64,000 nt of DNA from Trichoplax adhaerens. Lineage: Eukaryota > Placozoa > Uniplacotomia > Trichoplacea > Trichoplacidae. Below the pieces are notes generated by a model that saw only the letters and a list, made by a program, of their open reading frames with translations, was not told the origin of the DNA and ran no database searches. Each line of letters starts with the position of its first letter. Within the stretch, counting starts at the first letter, position 1. The DNA is taken from positions 1,173,830 to 1,237,829 of the forward strand of contig NW_002060943.1 of NCBI RefSeq assembly GCF_000150275.1, read 5' to 3'. The translations under genes were made by a program, and so were the position numbers. Below are positions 25,301 to 39,400 of this stretch, one piece after another.

Positions 25301-28156
25301 CCACAAATTTGTTTTTCTGTCTAGCGCCGAGTGAGCCGCCAAGCTCTCTTAATCTAGAATCGCTAAGCTCACAAAGTATTCGTGTTAGTTGGGAGGTATG
25401 TAGACGTTTTGTAGTAAATTATTAAATAAGGATCAGCAATTGCATGTCCATTACTCCCTCCTCTATAAAATTATAAAAAAATATGTCTACTTATAGCATA
25501 TCTAAAGATATAAATATAATTGATAGCATAAATAACATGTACTCATTCATAATTTTAGCCACCAGCTCTGAAAAAAAGAAATGGTATTCTGCACGGCTAT
25601 CGTATTACTTATCGAGCCGCCGGGGGTATAGCTCAGCATCTTAATATTACCGATAAAGGATTACGCAGTTATGTTCTGGTTAAACTGAAGTCATTGACCT
25701 ACTATAACGTTGCAATACAAGCATATAATTCAAAAGGAATCTCTCCGAAAACAGTAGAAAAGCAAGTTCGTACCAAAGAAGGAGGTAAAGGATATGATCC
25801 GATTTCTGGAATTAGCGATTACTAATGTTATGAAATATGTAATATGTTATACTGCGTACAGCTGTGTTCGTCCGCTTTAAACTACAATTACAAAATTGAA
25901 TTCAATCTATATCTTTCTCACATCTATACCTATTAGCTCCTACCAAGGCTCCAACTGATCTAAGACTCATTAATCGTTCCAGCCAAGTACTAACGATAAC
26001 ATGGTCACCACCGCAACCTGAGCCTCAAAATTATACTCGAATTATTACATATCTGGTTATTTACTTCCAGATAGATGGAGACATCCGTGGAGAACTACGC
26101 CTTGCTGGTAATCAAGTAGTAGCAGTTGTATCTGGGTTACTGCCATATAATAAATATCAATTTAAAGTACTAGCTTTAACAAGTGGAGGTTCTGGCCCGT
26201 GGAGTCAACCTATCACCTTTGAAACTGACGAAGCAGGTAGTTTAAGATATTATATAGCAGAGTTAATATTATTATTAACATGGTCTAATTCTAGTCTATG
26301 ATTATGGAATCATCTACCGTTGACTGACCAATAGAATTATTTTCTTTTTAGCTCCCAGCCCTCCAATTTTAAAACTAGTAAATACCCATTCTCAGTTTAT
26401 TGAAGTGAAATGGTCTGAACCTAGAGTTATTCAAGGAATCTTGCGTAGCTATAATATCTGTTGGTATTCTTACGCAAAAGATCATCAATGTGTATCTTTA
26501 CTGTATATCAATCAGAGGTATACGATTGGCAACTTGAATCCAGATCAAGTCTACTTTATTTATGTCATCGCATTTACTGATGCTGGAAATAGTGATAATA
26601 GTAATATTGTCGAAGTTCGAACTTTAGGTAAAGCATAAGTAAATAATTGATAGACTTGCTAAAAATTTAATTTTATTAATGAATAGTTATAATAAATTTC
26701 TCTTATTTAAAAATTGAATATTTAGCTTTGGCACCACCTATAAGTGGAGCTCGAAGAGCCCTACAGATCCAGGAAATTGTTGGATTGATAATTGGCTCAA
26801 TTTTGATCATAAGTATTTCCGCATTTATTCTTGTACGGAGACGAAAATGTCGAGTTAACCGTCATGTTAAAGGTGACTTTACCGAAATTTTACTTTAGGA
26901 TTTAATGCTGACCAAACATAACTTACCGTAATTCTTGCTATAAATTATTGTTGATAATTTGGGTTATGAATAAGTAGACTAAATAAATTTAATTAACTTA
27001 TTATGACTTAACAAACAAATACATACATTCCGATCACTAAGCTAAATTTATAGCAACCTTTCATTTATACGTCGGCTATTGAATGATATTATAGGATTTG
27101 GCATACGCAATTTCTAACCGCAATGAGTCATTTAAATTGCTATACATCGTAATACCTTCATCTTGATAAACATTAAATATTGTTGTTTATTAGTATTGGA
27201 TATTGTCCTAGCTAAATATTGATTTTTTTTTATCCCATTTTATCATAGAATTCAATCTATTGTTGATAAATTATCGCTAAGAGATACTAATCCTAAATTT
27301 ATCTTATTTCTTAACAGTAATTCAAACAAGATCAGCACCACTTGCAGATACCGTTCGTGTTAATGACTCCGCCAGAGAGGGTATAAGAACGATCCCAAAT
27401 TATGAGTAAGTCTTTCATCGTTATACTTTATGCAATGGCAGAATTATCTATTCTTATAGAAATTTTGCTTTCCATTATCTAAATTTTAGTTATCAGTCCA
27501 TGGCAAGGCCCAGCGATAGGGCATGTATGAGAGATACGAGTCTTCATCTGCCGCCCACTTCTGCATCACCTACCCCAAATCTTTCCAATGGTGATAAGTA
27601 TTCAGTTGTATCACTTAAAACGACGTGTTCAAGCGATTATGATGCTGGCTCTGAAGGAGTTCCCGAGCAGAATATTTCTTTGCATCCACCGGAAAAGAAA
27701 TATTATAAGCGAACTTACAGGCCAACACTCCATGAAGTTAATGAACTCAGTCAGAGTGATGAAGAAGCAAGTCCCAGCTTGTCTCCTTTCCCAACTACTA
27801 GCTATCCAGATTTAGTTACAAGAACGACCATGAATAATCGTTACACTGACTGCAGTAGCCGTGGCCACAGTCCATCCAATGGAGTTTCTAGACATTTCTA
27901 TGAGTCTATTCCTCAATCTTATTTTTCTCCTCAACAAGATGATCAGCAATCTATTGGTTACGTAAGTGATACCCGTTCTACTGTCAATAATTGTGGAAGT
28001 GATAACGAATCTAGATTTGGTATGCCTGAATTATTAAGTGCATCTGATTATAGTCGTTTTCATGTCGGTAATGAGGGTCGACTGCCTGAGAATACTCGTA
28101 TACTATCACAAAATGAACTAAGATCAGCCACTATTGCATCAGCGATCAAACTGTAA
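22364..28156 (+). CDS. Ig/FN3 single-pass cell-surface receptor
   Basis: Eleven exons: 22364-22685, 23359-23658, 23770-24087, 24939-25232, 25325-25395, 25559-25784, 25937-26236, 26352-26627, 26726-26872, 27318-27405 and 27490-28156, about 1002 residues. Order: signal peptide (1-17), a basic RLKR site (40-43), Ig1 (interrupted by an N gap, DSAIYTC present), Ig2 (LVCTVSG, VTWSKK, DQGIYVC), Ig3 (LACTAKG, IKWWKN, NGSYTC), four FN3 domains (about 313-702), a transmembrane helix (GLIIGSILIISISAFILV) with RRRKCR stop-transfer, and a 230-residue Ser/Pro-rich tail. Domain exons are phase 1 throughout; the second FN3 is split by a phase-0 intron. This layout resembles DCC/neogenin, IGDCC and Robo relatives, which act in adhesion or guidance, but I cannot assign a subfamily. 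No catalytic domain is seen in the tail. Confidence 0.85.
22544..22593. other. assembly gap of exactly 50 N
   Basis: Fifty N lie inside the first coding exon of the Ig/FN3 gene. The first Ig domain has its last strand (YTC) after the gap, but the earlier Cys and Trp are absent. Seventeen codons are too few for the missing strands, so the size is probably a placeholder. Confidence 0.95.
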
Positions 28157-28740
28157 CCGTCTTATATATTTACATCAGCATCAACATTTACCCATCTCAA
28201 TTTTTAAAGTTGTCCATATCTTATTGTATTACTAATTTCTTCGATAATGGAGTAAACAGAGACTCTAAGCAAAATGTAATCTTACTATCTTGCTATTGTT
28301 CTATCTTCATTTCATTCTATGCATGAAAGAGTAGTAGCAGTTTAAATTTATTGTTATAACTAGCTCATTTTGGCGTTTATTTATTCATTCTCGTATTTCA
28401 TCCATATATAATGGAACGATAAGAAGCTAGTACTTATTATTTCCAGCTCAGTTTGTGATTACTTATTTCCAAGTTCATTTGCCTCTATACTTTTAGCTCA
28501 TCCAATTCATGGCAGAGCTACAGTAGTTTCTTAAATTAATTTTATCTAACTTGTTTTGGTACTATTTCCTTAGCTCGATCCATCCATGATTGATAAAAAG
28601 GACATTGAAATAATAATATGCATATCAGTCTTATATTATCCATAACGACAATAACACATTCGCAAATTTATCATCGCCAATTAATTATTTTTCTGGTTAC
28701 ACTATTCCATGCATAATAATTAACAAGGAGTTGAAATATA

Positions 28741-29229
28741 TTGGAAAGAGTGAGTCTTGCTCATCACACCGATAGAATATTTAAAATTCGTCAATTTATT
28801 ATATTATTTGTGTTTGGCATCATTTCTTCAGCTGATGGCGTTTATAATGGAAATCTTCAGGAATTGAGAAAATTATATAATTTAACTCATATTGGGATAG
28901 TTTCTTCTACATATTCCACCTATAACGGACTATTAAAGATTAAGAATTATTCAATTCCCATGGAAGTAACTGGTGTAACTTTATTTCCACTGCTTATTTT
29001 ATCTCGATGGAGAAGTAATATATCAATAAAGATTGCTACATTTTATACATTTGGCAATGTCTCTTTAGCTCAGTTTGTACTTGATGACCCAACAAGAGAT
29101 TCATATTATACATTATACGCTTATGCATATTTGGCACATTTTATTACTATTTTCTCAGCTTGTTCCACTCTTGTTGAACTTAAAACAAATCAGATTTATA
29201 ATTCAAATTTCTTAGTTAACCCAAGATAG
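28741..29229 (+). pseudogene. 162-codon membrane-protein-like frame without ATG start
   Basis: The frame is open for 162 codons but starts after an in-frame TGA at 28732 and has no ATG near its beginning (first ATG far inside); no convincing acceptor precedes it. The translation has hydrophobic stretches near residues 15-30 (FIILFVFGIISSADGVYNG), 75-88 and 125-145, and the early part (LQELRKLYNLTHIGIVSSTY) is faintly like the first helix and loop of a major-facilitator transporter. I do not recognise it firmly. It could be a decayed transporter gene, one exon of an unseen gene, or chance in AT-rich DNA. Confidence 0.3.
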
Positions 29230-30481
29230 ATATTAAAATTAATTAAAAGCTGATATTGAACAACTTATTAACCCACATTGGAAATTTATTAATCCATGGC
29301 TGTTGGATGCATATAGATTCGTGTAAATTGAAGCTAGATCTTGGAGATATAAAGAAATCAAATATGCTTAATTCTCAATAGCGTAAAATATGAAATACGC
29401 AAGTTGGAGATTTTTACTCAACTGTTTGCAGCGGCATCGATGGAATTACTATTCAATGACATTAATTCTACATGGTGGATAGAGCTACGTATAATTTTTC
29501 TAGCTGGTATAGAACGATAGGAAATATTTACCTAGAGCAAGAATTAGATAGGGTAGTCTTAGCATCATATTTAAATTTTTGAGTTTAAAAATTATTAAAT
29601 ATGACCCTATATGGATATGCAATAGGCCGATACCCTTTTAATTGTATTATAGGTTATTCATTTATTAATATCTTGATTATAGCATTAATTTCTGAATACG
29701 ATATAAATTATTTAGTATTGCCGTTTGATGTGATTTAATGTTTATTCTCTTTTGGCTTCCTTTCCAATTTTGCCAATTGAATATTGCTTGATGTATTGTA
29801 AAAGATACGGCCACTAATTAGATTTGCTGACTATTCTCCTTTTTACTGAAAGTATAGGAGTAGCAATTATATTAAACTAATGGTAAAGGTAAAATCGCCT
29901 TACCGATATCGTAATTACTATTTTGATTCAGTTCATGCTCATTTATTGAAAATTTATTGCCTAATTCAGACTATTCTAAACCAGTTCTTGCCAATTAGGC
30001 TTGAGTGTTGTTTGTTGAAAATATGTTCTTGCATGTTTCTCAGATTACTTTGGTTCGTTTTGATTATTATCTTAATATTGTAATAGTATGTTGTAGAATA
30101 GAAATAATTTCTTGCCTTATCATCTTTAAGGTACGAAATTGTGGATACGACAAAATGACTATTTATAGAATCGTGTATACTGTAGTAGCAGTAGCATGTC
30201 CGTTAATAAATTGGCATGTACCAATTTCGAATAAAGCTACTAAGCTGATGGTATTTACTATAAGATAAAAATTTCGTTTGATTTTTCCTCTTTTTCTTTC
30301 TTGACCTTTACATTTGATTCTAACTTTAAGCATATTTCAATGCATTTGAAAATAAATAAGAAGTATAATATTCGAAGAAGTTGAATTCTTTGTGTAATAA
30401 TACAAAAGAACGTACTCATTTAACTGAGTGTTTCTGTCTTGAATTGGATATAAATTGGATACTATCCGTCTCGCGATAATG

Positions 30482-30901
30482 CTTATGATGGTAATAGTTC
30501 TGATAGATATAACCGACCTCAAGATATTATCAATAATGTACGTAAAGGCAGTATCTATAACACTCTAATTGCCGCTGATTCATATAGCAAATAAGACTAT
30601 CAGCTTATGTCAGAATAATAATGAGATAAATTTTAGACTTCACGATCAATTAGTTTAACAGGTCCGTTTAGTGATGCATGGAATATGAGGCATGAGACAT
30701 TAATTGGCTGCCTATATGAAACTCATTAAGAAAGAAATAGATGGTATTACTGTAATGTATGATAGTCAGTGCTTCCGTCAAGGTAATAAGGGACAGTCTA
30801 TCTATTCGAAGGGTTTACAATCAGGAATGAAAAGATTACGATTTCATAAACAATTATTTGGAAGGCTTTGGTATGTACAGGATAATCATGAAGAGTATTA
30901 A
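30482..30901 (+). pseudogene. broken coding-like fragments
   Basis: Two segments have protein-like codon texture: 30482-30595 (YDGNSSDRYNRPQDIINNV, ending in a stop) and 30704-30901 (KKEIDGITVMYDSQCFRQGN and onwards). Between them the frame is broken by stops, and a third piece (TGPFSDAWNMRHETLIGCLY) lies in another frame. No splice sites join them convincingly. No family recognised; a frameshifted pseudogene is the simplest reading. Confidence 0.25.
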
Positions 30902-33470
30902 TTGAGCATAATGAGTTAGTAACGGAAATTATAATGTTGGAGTCTTTAATACGTACGGTGTATAGATTAAACTATAAATTTGTTTGGAAGCCCACAAAAC
31001 TGAATAGATTTCCATTTATATCACTGATAGAACTTGATGACAAATCTTAGTGATTACGCAGATTTTAAATTCTAATCAATGATGTCATAATCTAAGGTAG
31101 CAAAGGTTGGCGGTATGTAGCTTCGCTTCTAATAAATCAACCCTAATGCATTTGTGTATTTACAGTATATTATCGGATTCCAACAGGATCGCAAAATGTC
31201 AAGTCGGTAATCACCTCCCAGATAAGAAGACTATTTTATTCTAATTGGTAGCTTAAAAAATAATCAAATAAACACGAGAAAATTCAATTGGTAATAATAA
31301 TAAATAATCAAGAAAAATAAATAATACTGAGCGTAACCATGTAATTGAGAATTTCTTAATACGTATTTACTACACTTGATCAGTAAAGATGAGCTGAATT
31401 TTATTTGAAATGCACGAACTTAGTCTGGCTAAGCTAGTCTATCTAGAGTTTACTTATTTATCTTATTTCGATGAATTTTTTCAATCAATCTACCCATTAT
31501 TCCTTCAGCTAATTATGTACTATCGCTAAATATACATTTTTAATCGAAATCTATTAGTTGTAAATTTATGTTCAGGATTATGAAGATCTCCTTTAATTCG
31601 CCCTACATTAGCACATGTCTCATTCTATTGCAGTTCTTCTTCATGTAATCATACTGGTATTAAAAGGCTTGTCTAAAACATATCTGCTTTCAAATTTAAA
31701 AATTCTGAGTTCATTCTAAGCCTATCTATGCCTCATGTATTTCCGCTGATGCAATGCTACTCTTTTCTAACACTTAAAAGTATAATTTGTTCATGTAAAG
31801 TAATCTAATCAAGAAATCTTATCTGAAGTAAATAAATATGTGGACATCTGGTTGTAGAATGTCACTTAATTAGTCTTATATCGATTTTTTATTAGCTATT
31901 TAATTAACAAGATATTAAAACTTGCTCCTTTTCTCTTGCAGTAAACAATCTGTTCTACTGAAGCAAATGCAACGGAAATAAATCTTATCATACTTTAGCA
32001 CTGCATGAATTCTCATCAGATCAGGTCAATAAGGTCCATATCTCGCGTAATTATGCTGATGATAATATATCACCAATTGGATGTATACGTAATCTGAGAG
32101 AAGCCGATCTAGATTGAATATGTATGGCAAGCAAGAATCTAAGCCACTTTATCCTATACTGATCCATATCTGGTCCATTTCAGTGGGTTCAATACAAACA
32201 CCTGTAGTATTTACTTTACATAGAGTCTGATCAAAAAGGTCGATTTGAAGTTAGTGTATAGTAGGATTAGGGAATTTGACCTATTATATGCAGACTTGTG
32301 TCTTATCCATTTACATTGATTAAATGCTATCGTCTATCTAAGGTATGATAACCTATCTATGCTTATGGAAATAGCTTATCTGAAACATATCTGCTTCAGA
32401 ATTATACGAAACTTAGCCAATGTATTCTCTACGATAAATACTTCGTCCCTTGAAGTTAACATATCTCCAATGTAAATGCGAATCTGTTCCGAAAATCTGT
32501 CTAACATTAATACATTCAGGATCGCTAAGACTTTAGTAAATTTAGAGAATATTATTCTATATCTAAGCATTCTCACCTACTTACGTTTGATTTAATAAAA
32601 TTTTCTATCGCATGCGCATGTAATCAGATTGCTAAAATGCTTCAGATAGGTCTATCTAATGCTTGAAAAAGTACAAACAAGATGATAATATGCGAATTAA
32701 CACTATAGTCATATAGTGTTACTGACACTACTAGAAGATATTTCATATCCACCTGGAGTAAGATATTAATCTTTTCAATAAGTTCACATCGTAGCCGATT
32801 TTAAGATGTTCCGATGAATGAATTTATTTTGTAAACGATAATCATCCTAGTTGGTATAGATAAATAATCACAAAGAAATCCCAGCTTGAAATGTTTTCCA
32901 ATTAATTCAAGAAAATGGGTGGTAGCAATTTCTTATATCAATGCGACTTGCTGTATAAAATAATATGCTAATCAATATTCACAGTAATAATAAGGAATTT
33001 ATTACCATTAGAAAATGATTATTTTCTAGGATAATTAGGCGGCAGGATTTTAATGTTCTGTTCATTGGATTGAATGCTACCATGGTGGTGCTTGGTACGC
33101 CTGTGCTGATATATGGATGATTTCATTAAGGATCATTCTATGATTGAACCTTTAATAATTTTCTGAAGGAATAATTATTTTCATTTCATCGCCTGCAATA
33201 CTTTGCTTAAAAAGTAAGAAAAATTCTCTTTCAATTGTTGGTGCGACTAACTAGCCTTTAAAATATGAATAATGCAAAACTAATATCTTTGTTTAATAGA
33301 TTTTTTGATAAAGCGTTTACTTCCTTGATTCGTTCCATCACAAGTGTTGCAAGAAATTCTATCTGCAAACTGATTGTAGTGTGGTAGCGATCCATCGATC
33401 CTTTCCTTTCGTAGAATTTCCATGATAGAATCAGTTTTTGTTACTCTTGACTTAATTACTGGCAATCTTC

Positions 33471-36400
33471 ATGATGAAATTGCAATCTAAATGGGTATTT
33501 AAGGCATTGATTTTATCCTGGACAATTTTTATTCATCTCCAACTTACATTAGGCCAAAAGCCTATTCCACTTGCCGTTTTTGCACCGCAAACGCAAGCTG
33601 AATATGATGTCCATGATACAGACATCGGTGGAGAAAGCCATGATTCCGATGTTGATGCCCGTGTTGGGGATGTTGAACAGCTTCTTCAGGGAATTCGATT
33701 AGCTGTTCAGGATATTAACGGCAGGTCTGATCTTCTGCCTGGCCATCAATTAAAATTATTAACTAAAGACACGAAAGTAAGTTCTACTCATCTGTAATCC
33801 GTGATAACAAGCCATAGCATCCCCAACAACTGAAAATATAATCCAAACTAACTTTCATAGATGACATCAGCTAATTGACGCTAACGAATAGATGTTGAAT
33901 GTCCTAAATTAATTATGTATAAAGCATTTCTTACGGAAATGATAAAAGGAGTTAATGTCCAAATGAATTTAGATAAGTTTATACCATATCATAGTACAAG
34001 TTAGCCTAGATAAATATTAGATCTGGCAAACTAATATCTACTCTTAGCTAGGCTATAGAAACTTAGTGGGCTTATAAACTCATAATATAAATACAATTAC
34101 AAAGAAAAAGAATGAATTGATGATATAAAATGCTAGACTTACGCCACAGAGTGATTGATAAAATATAATTGTAATTACAGTCATTAGTCTGACATAAGTC
34201 ATTACATCAATTCACGAAACTTTAAGCATTTCATAACTTAAGATTTGAATCCCTTGAATATTTGTAGTCTTTATGAAAAAGTTTATGTAATGGAAATTAT
34301 AGGATGCTAGTCTAAGATTATTCGTAGCCACAAAATTGATCATTAGTATAAAGCGATAATTTACAAGTAATCTCAAGCAATGCCAAGGTAGTTTTGTACT
34401 ATTTGTTAGTCACTGCTCAGAAATCTTAATCACTTCACAGTTTACATTCTCAATGCAATTGATATTCGTGAGCATCCAAAGAAAATTATAATGTAGGAGG
34501 AAATGTTCGTCAGTATGCATTAAATGCCGGTGCAATCGTTAGATTGAAATGATATTTGCTTGAATGTGTCTTAATACCAAAGGAATTGAGTCTTGGCTAT
34601 TTAAGACGTACAAAAAAATGCATGTAATCTGATTTCTTTTTGATGCAATCTTCCATTTTCAGTAAAATGAATTGAAAATAATTTAAATTTTTACTGAAAT
34701 ATTCAATCATAATTGCTTCGTTAGATATAGACTTTTGAATAATGATTACTACTTTTTCTGTGTCATATTGGATAGTGTAACATTGGCTATGCTACCAAAG
34801 AACTCTTTGAAATAGTACAACCCAACGAACAGCCATGTTTTATGCTAATTGGTGCCGACTGCGATAAAGTTACTCAACAAATTGCCACCGTATCCAAATT
34901 TTGGAATCTGTTAACAGTAAGCGCAATCTTTAATAGCGATATATTGTACAGTAGTTATTGTGGTACAAATGGCGTAACGGCTGTATATATTAAATGCGCT
35001 AATATTTCACTCGACGTAACCTTGATTGAATTAAGAGGTCATAAACTTTAAGCTTTAAACTTTTAGACTTCAAAGTGATATCTGAGTCTGCTTTAATAGG
35101 GATAGAATTTATACACTTTTAGTGCTATACAGTACTTTAAAACGTCTTTTCGATATCTTGTACCATTTATTTTCACTAGTGTATAGGTTTTACACAACAT
35201 CAGCTTTTTATGACGAGATTTATAGGCATTAGGAGCTAGCCAGTATTGTATAAATAAGTCTATTTAGACGACTTTTGGAATTGAGATCAAAGGCAAAGTT
35301 TCGATAGAAGTTTAAAAGATTAGTTAACGATGAAATTTTTGTAGTATTTTCATGCTTATCTACATAATTTAGGTTTCTTATGGCTCTACTACGCCATCAC
35401 TGTCCAATCGCCTTCATTACAATTACTTCTTTCGGACTATACCTACCGATTCATTATACTACAGAGCCTATCTGGCTATTCTGCGGCAATTCAACTGGAC
35501 AAGAGTTAGTATTTTACAAGAACAGTATGATCAAACTGTAAGTGAAATAAGTAGCTTGACAACATCTAGTAGGACTTGATCAACTTCATGCTCAACTTAA
35601 TAATATCTTGCTTTACGGATTTAGGTTGCCGATCGCTTTCGATATACATTAACGACAAACAATATTCATGTACAAGATTTCGTTACTTTCGGTAAAGATG
35701 CTGATGCAAGTTTCCAACAATTAAAAGTAAATGTCTTATAGATGCATTTAAGTAGATTGAAGTCGAAATTTAATTACGATGGTTCCGTATAAAGATATTA
35801 AAGTCCATCACCTATATTATTTAATATTGCTTGTACTTTTAATTCTCGTGCTAATTAATTTAGGCGTCAGGATCTAGGATAATCTTGGCCCATTTTGATG
35901 ACCATACTCAACAAACTATCTTATGCGCAGTAAATATACGATGAGCTTTTAAATATATAAAAATTGAGTAAACATTAAGCCGATTTATTGATCTTTTATG
36001 GCACCTATATCTTATTGCAGTATTTATTTCAGAGGTTTCAATATTTCTGGTTGCTTAAAAATATTTTATCTTATAAATATCTTATTTTATCCTGCTATAT
36101 CTAATTTATCTTAATTTAATATTAACTAAATTGATATTAAATCATCAAAGCTACTAGATTTACCACCAATTTTTTGTATTCTAGATTTACCGATATGGTT
36201 TATATGGGAAAAATTACGCTTGGCTATTTACACCGCATAAATATATTATACATAAATCTGAAGAGCGAACTCCTCATAATTGTACAGATTCGCAGTTATC
36301 TAAGGCAATGGAAGGAGTTATCGTCCTAGAATATCACCCCGTTAGTCCTTTCGATACGCTTACCATTACAGGAACGGTGTGTTAAGACTAAATTATTTCT

Positions 36401-39400
36401 ACCTATATGATTTTTAAATATCAGAACTCTAGTACGAAATTAAAATAATCTATCGTGTATCTTTGCTTATCTATGTTTATCGATGTTATCCCTAATTCAA
36501 TGATCTCCAGGAATAATTAGAATCATTGAAATCGTTCAGTTTTTGTGGTTACGTTATAAATACGAATTTTATGAGCTTATTTACTTTGCAAACTTAAATG
36601 CTCAATGAATGAGCTTTAATATTAATACGCATATAATATTGAATACGTACAGCTTAATGATAATAATAGTAATTGGTGATTTGCTGCTTACATTATTAAT
36701 TAAAAAATCTTAGAAAGTTTCTCAGCTGTCTAAACGCGTGCTCGATGTAACCAAGGCCGAGAATCTCCAAAATCGCATTCCTTATGGCTATGATAGTATC
36801 TGGGCAGCAGCACTAGCATTGAATACAACTCGCCAATTTTATATGAAAAATAATGGAGAAGATATTTTGCAAACATTTAATTACAATCGTCAAGATATTC
36901 GTCGAAAATTGATGGAATATATGCAAACAATTTCCTTTACCGGATTATCGGTTAGACTGATTGTCAATTTAAATAAAATCTGTTTGTATTTTAAAATCTG
37001 AATCTCACATAATAGAGCGGTTAATCTGTAAAGTGCTTTAGCAGTTACTGAAAGTGCTTCCTTGAATTTCGGAACAATGTCCTTATTTGATCTTTTTATA
37101 GGGTCCTGTAGGATTTACTAACGATGGCGATCGTAAAGGCTTAGTTATGATAGGACAAATGCAGAATAATAAAAGTGTTATTGTTGGCTACTATAATGAT
37201 ATGGAGAATCAAATTACCACCAATGGCTATACTCCATTTAAATGGCAAGGTAAAGTAAATAATACAAGTCAGGCAGTTTTTGATGCGGCTACACCTTATC
37301 CTGTGCAATTTGCTTTTACATTAATATCTAGGAGGGAAACCACCTGCAGATAAACCAGCCCAAATTACTAGAAAAAGAATGGTAGGATTTAATCTCTATT
37401 TTGGCACGTGTCTTGCAGCAGGGTCTGCAGCTGGTATCACTTTATTTTTCTTACTAGTTAATACAATCTTTCAGAATCATAGGTAAGTTATATATAAACT
37501 GGTGACTAGCTGCTAAAATGACTGTGAAATAAGCATTATCAAGAGCTTGGGTAATTATAATAGCTAACCAATTAATCTGTTGCTGCAGGTACATTAGATT
37601 AACAAATCCTGGAATCAATAATGTTTTACTCTTTGGTATTCTCATCAGTTATGCTACCATTCCCCTATTGGAAATTAATTACTTTGGCGATAGATCCAGT
37701 AATTTTCTCAATATGCTGTGCTTGGTAAGATAAAATTACTTAATGCAACTTATTTTCCAGCTCCAATGTCATGAATACAGTATACTCCCCTGGTCCCCTT
37801 ACTTAATTTTCACGATTATCTTGACTACTCTACCTCCACAATGATTTAGATGTTCTAGTTATAATCGTTTGTGTTGAACATTTTTACGGTAAAAACGTTC
37901 ACGATTTTGTAACGGAAGATATAACAGATTTAAGTGTTGCTTAAGTTGACGAGGAACAATAAATTTGCAAATGCGTCAGTCTATACTAATAGCTACAACT
38001 GTTTTCTTTTAGTTACGATATTGGGTCTTGTTGATGGGTGCAATAATACCCTACTCTGTTATGGTAGCTAAAATGTGGCGAACCTATGCAGTGGTAACTA
38101 ATATTGTTCGAGCTGGAAAGGTAATCTTATTTTATTCTTCTTGACTTCATTCCCAAAAATACAAAATAAAGTGTCAATCGATCCGTCACTGGCAGTATAG
38201 GATGTCATGACAAAATAACGAGGGCATACGCTATTTGAATCTTATAATGATAGCGATCGTCAGCATTACTTTCTATACTAACATTATCGTAAATAGTCTA
38301 TTTTATCCAATTCTAAAACTTAGGACACGTACGAAGTTGCCATGGCGATAGTGATGACTGTTATTATAGCTATTCCTGCAGCTATACTGCTGCTATGGAA
38401 TATCGTAGATCCCGTTCATATACAAGACAGAATAGGAAAAATTAGGGTTAGTTCATTTAATATTATGCATATAATCATATCTTCTATTTCTCATTTACCT
38501 GTAATCAGATTTACTTTATTCTTGGTGCCATATACCTCCAAATGTGTATATTATCTTAAAAAATTTATAGTTGTATATCAGTATAATTTCTTCAGAGACA
38601 GCAGTATAAACTATTTCGTGAGTGAAGACTTATTTTTTGTATGTTGTAATAAGAATTAGACAGATTTTAATGCTTTAGCATTATAACTTGAGGACTATTA
38701 TGATATGATAAAATAGAGGACTTCAGTATCGTGTAAAGTTGTGTACAACAGGAAATTCGATATTTAATATAGTCCAGAAGATTATTAGAATATAATGAAA
38801 TAATGAACTATTCAATGAGATAAAAACTGATTTTTCCATTTTTTTGAGATATTATTGTCTTGGTTTAACAGTATTTCATGTTATTTTGACGTGCTATAGG
38901 TCTTTACGGTTTAGTAAATTATAAGCGAATTCGTATAGTCCGTAGGATATAATGCATTTGTTTAATAAAAGAGAATAATTATTATTTATCCCTGAAAAGA
39001 AAATCTGTAACATTTTATAGATGATTTACTTAATCTTTAACTGACTTTAACTAATTTAATTCAAAAATTCTCTCATGTATAATAGGATGACGATGGTAAT
39101 GAAATACTTTCACATCGCTTGGCTTGTAGCTGCCAGTCTTATCAATACTTTTTGGGATCGATTTACGGCTATTTTACTTTATTAGTTTTATGTGGGCTAT
39201 ATTTAGCCAAAGAGACCCATCAAATATCCTCAGTTATCTTAACTGATGCTAAATGGATTAGCATTAGTGCTGTCAATTATGCATTATACGTTGCTGCAGC
39301 ACCAATTGGATTTTTTGCTGGCCTAAACAGTCCTGATGTCAATTTTGCCATCTTGAGTTTAGCCATTATTTATGTTTCCACCAGTGCTGTCTTAATTATT

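Larger units (their letters stand above)
28157..33470. other. gene-poor interval with coding-like relics
   Basis: Between the Ig/FN3 gene and the GABA-B-like gene I found no complete gene. A 162-codon frame at 28741-29229 and broken coding-like pieces at 30482-30901 are listed separately. A weak duplicated block occurs at 31673 and 32376 (AAACATATCTGCTT shared). The remainder is AT-rich with no visible exon. Confidence 0.4.

Noticed and set aside
33280-33465. Minus-strand 61-codon frame abutting the GABA-B-like start
   Set aside because: It has no ATG at its beginning (opens with TTG) and no clear acceptor; closeness to the receptor ATG is probably chance.
37250-37353. Apparent frameshift and stop in the receptor just before TM1
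   Set aside because: An 82-bp intron (donor GTAAAG at 37250, acceptor TATCTAG ending at 37331) removes it and restores the family signature QGGKPPADK.
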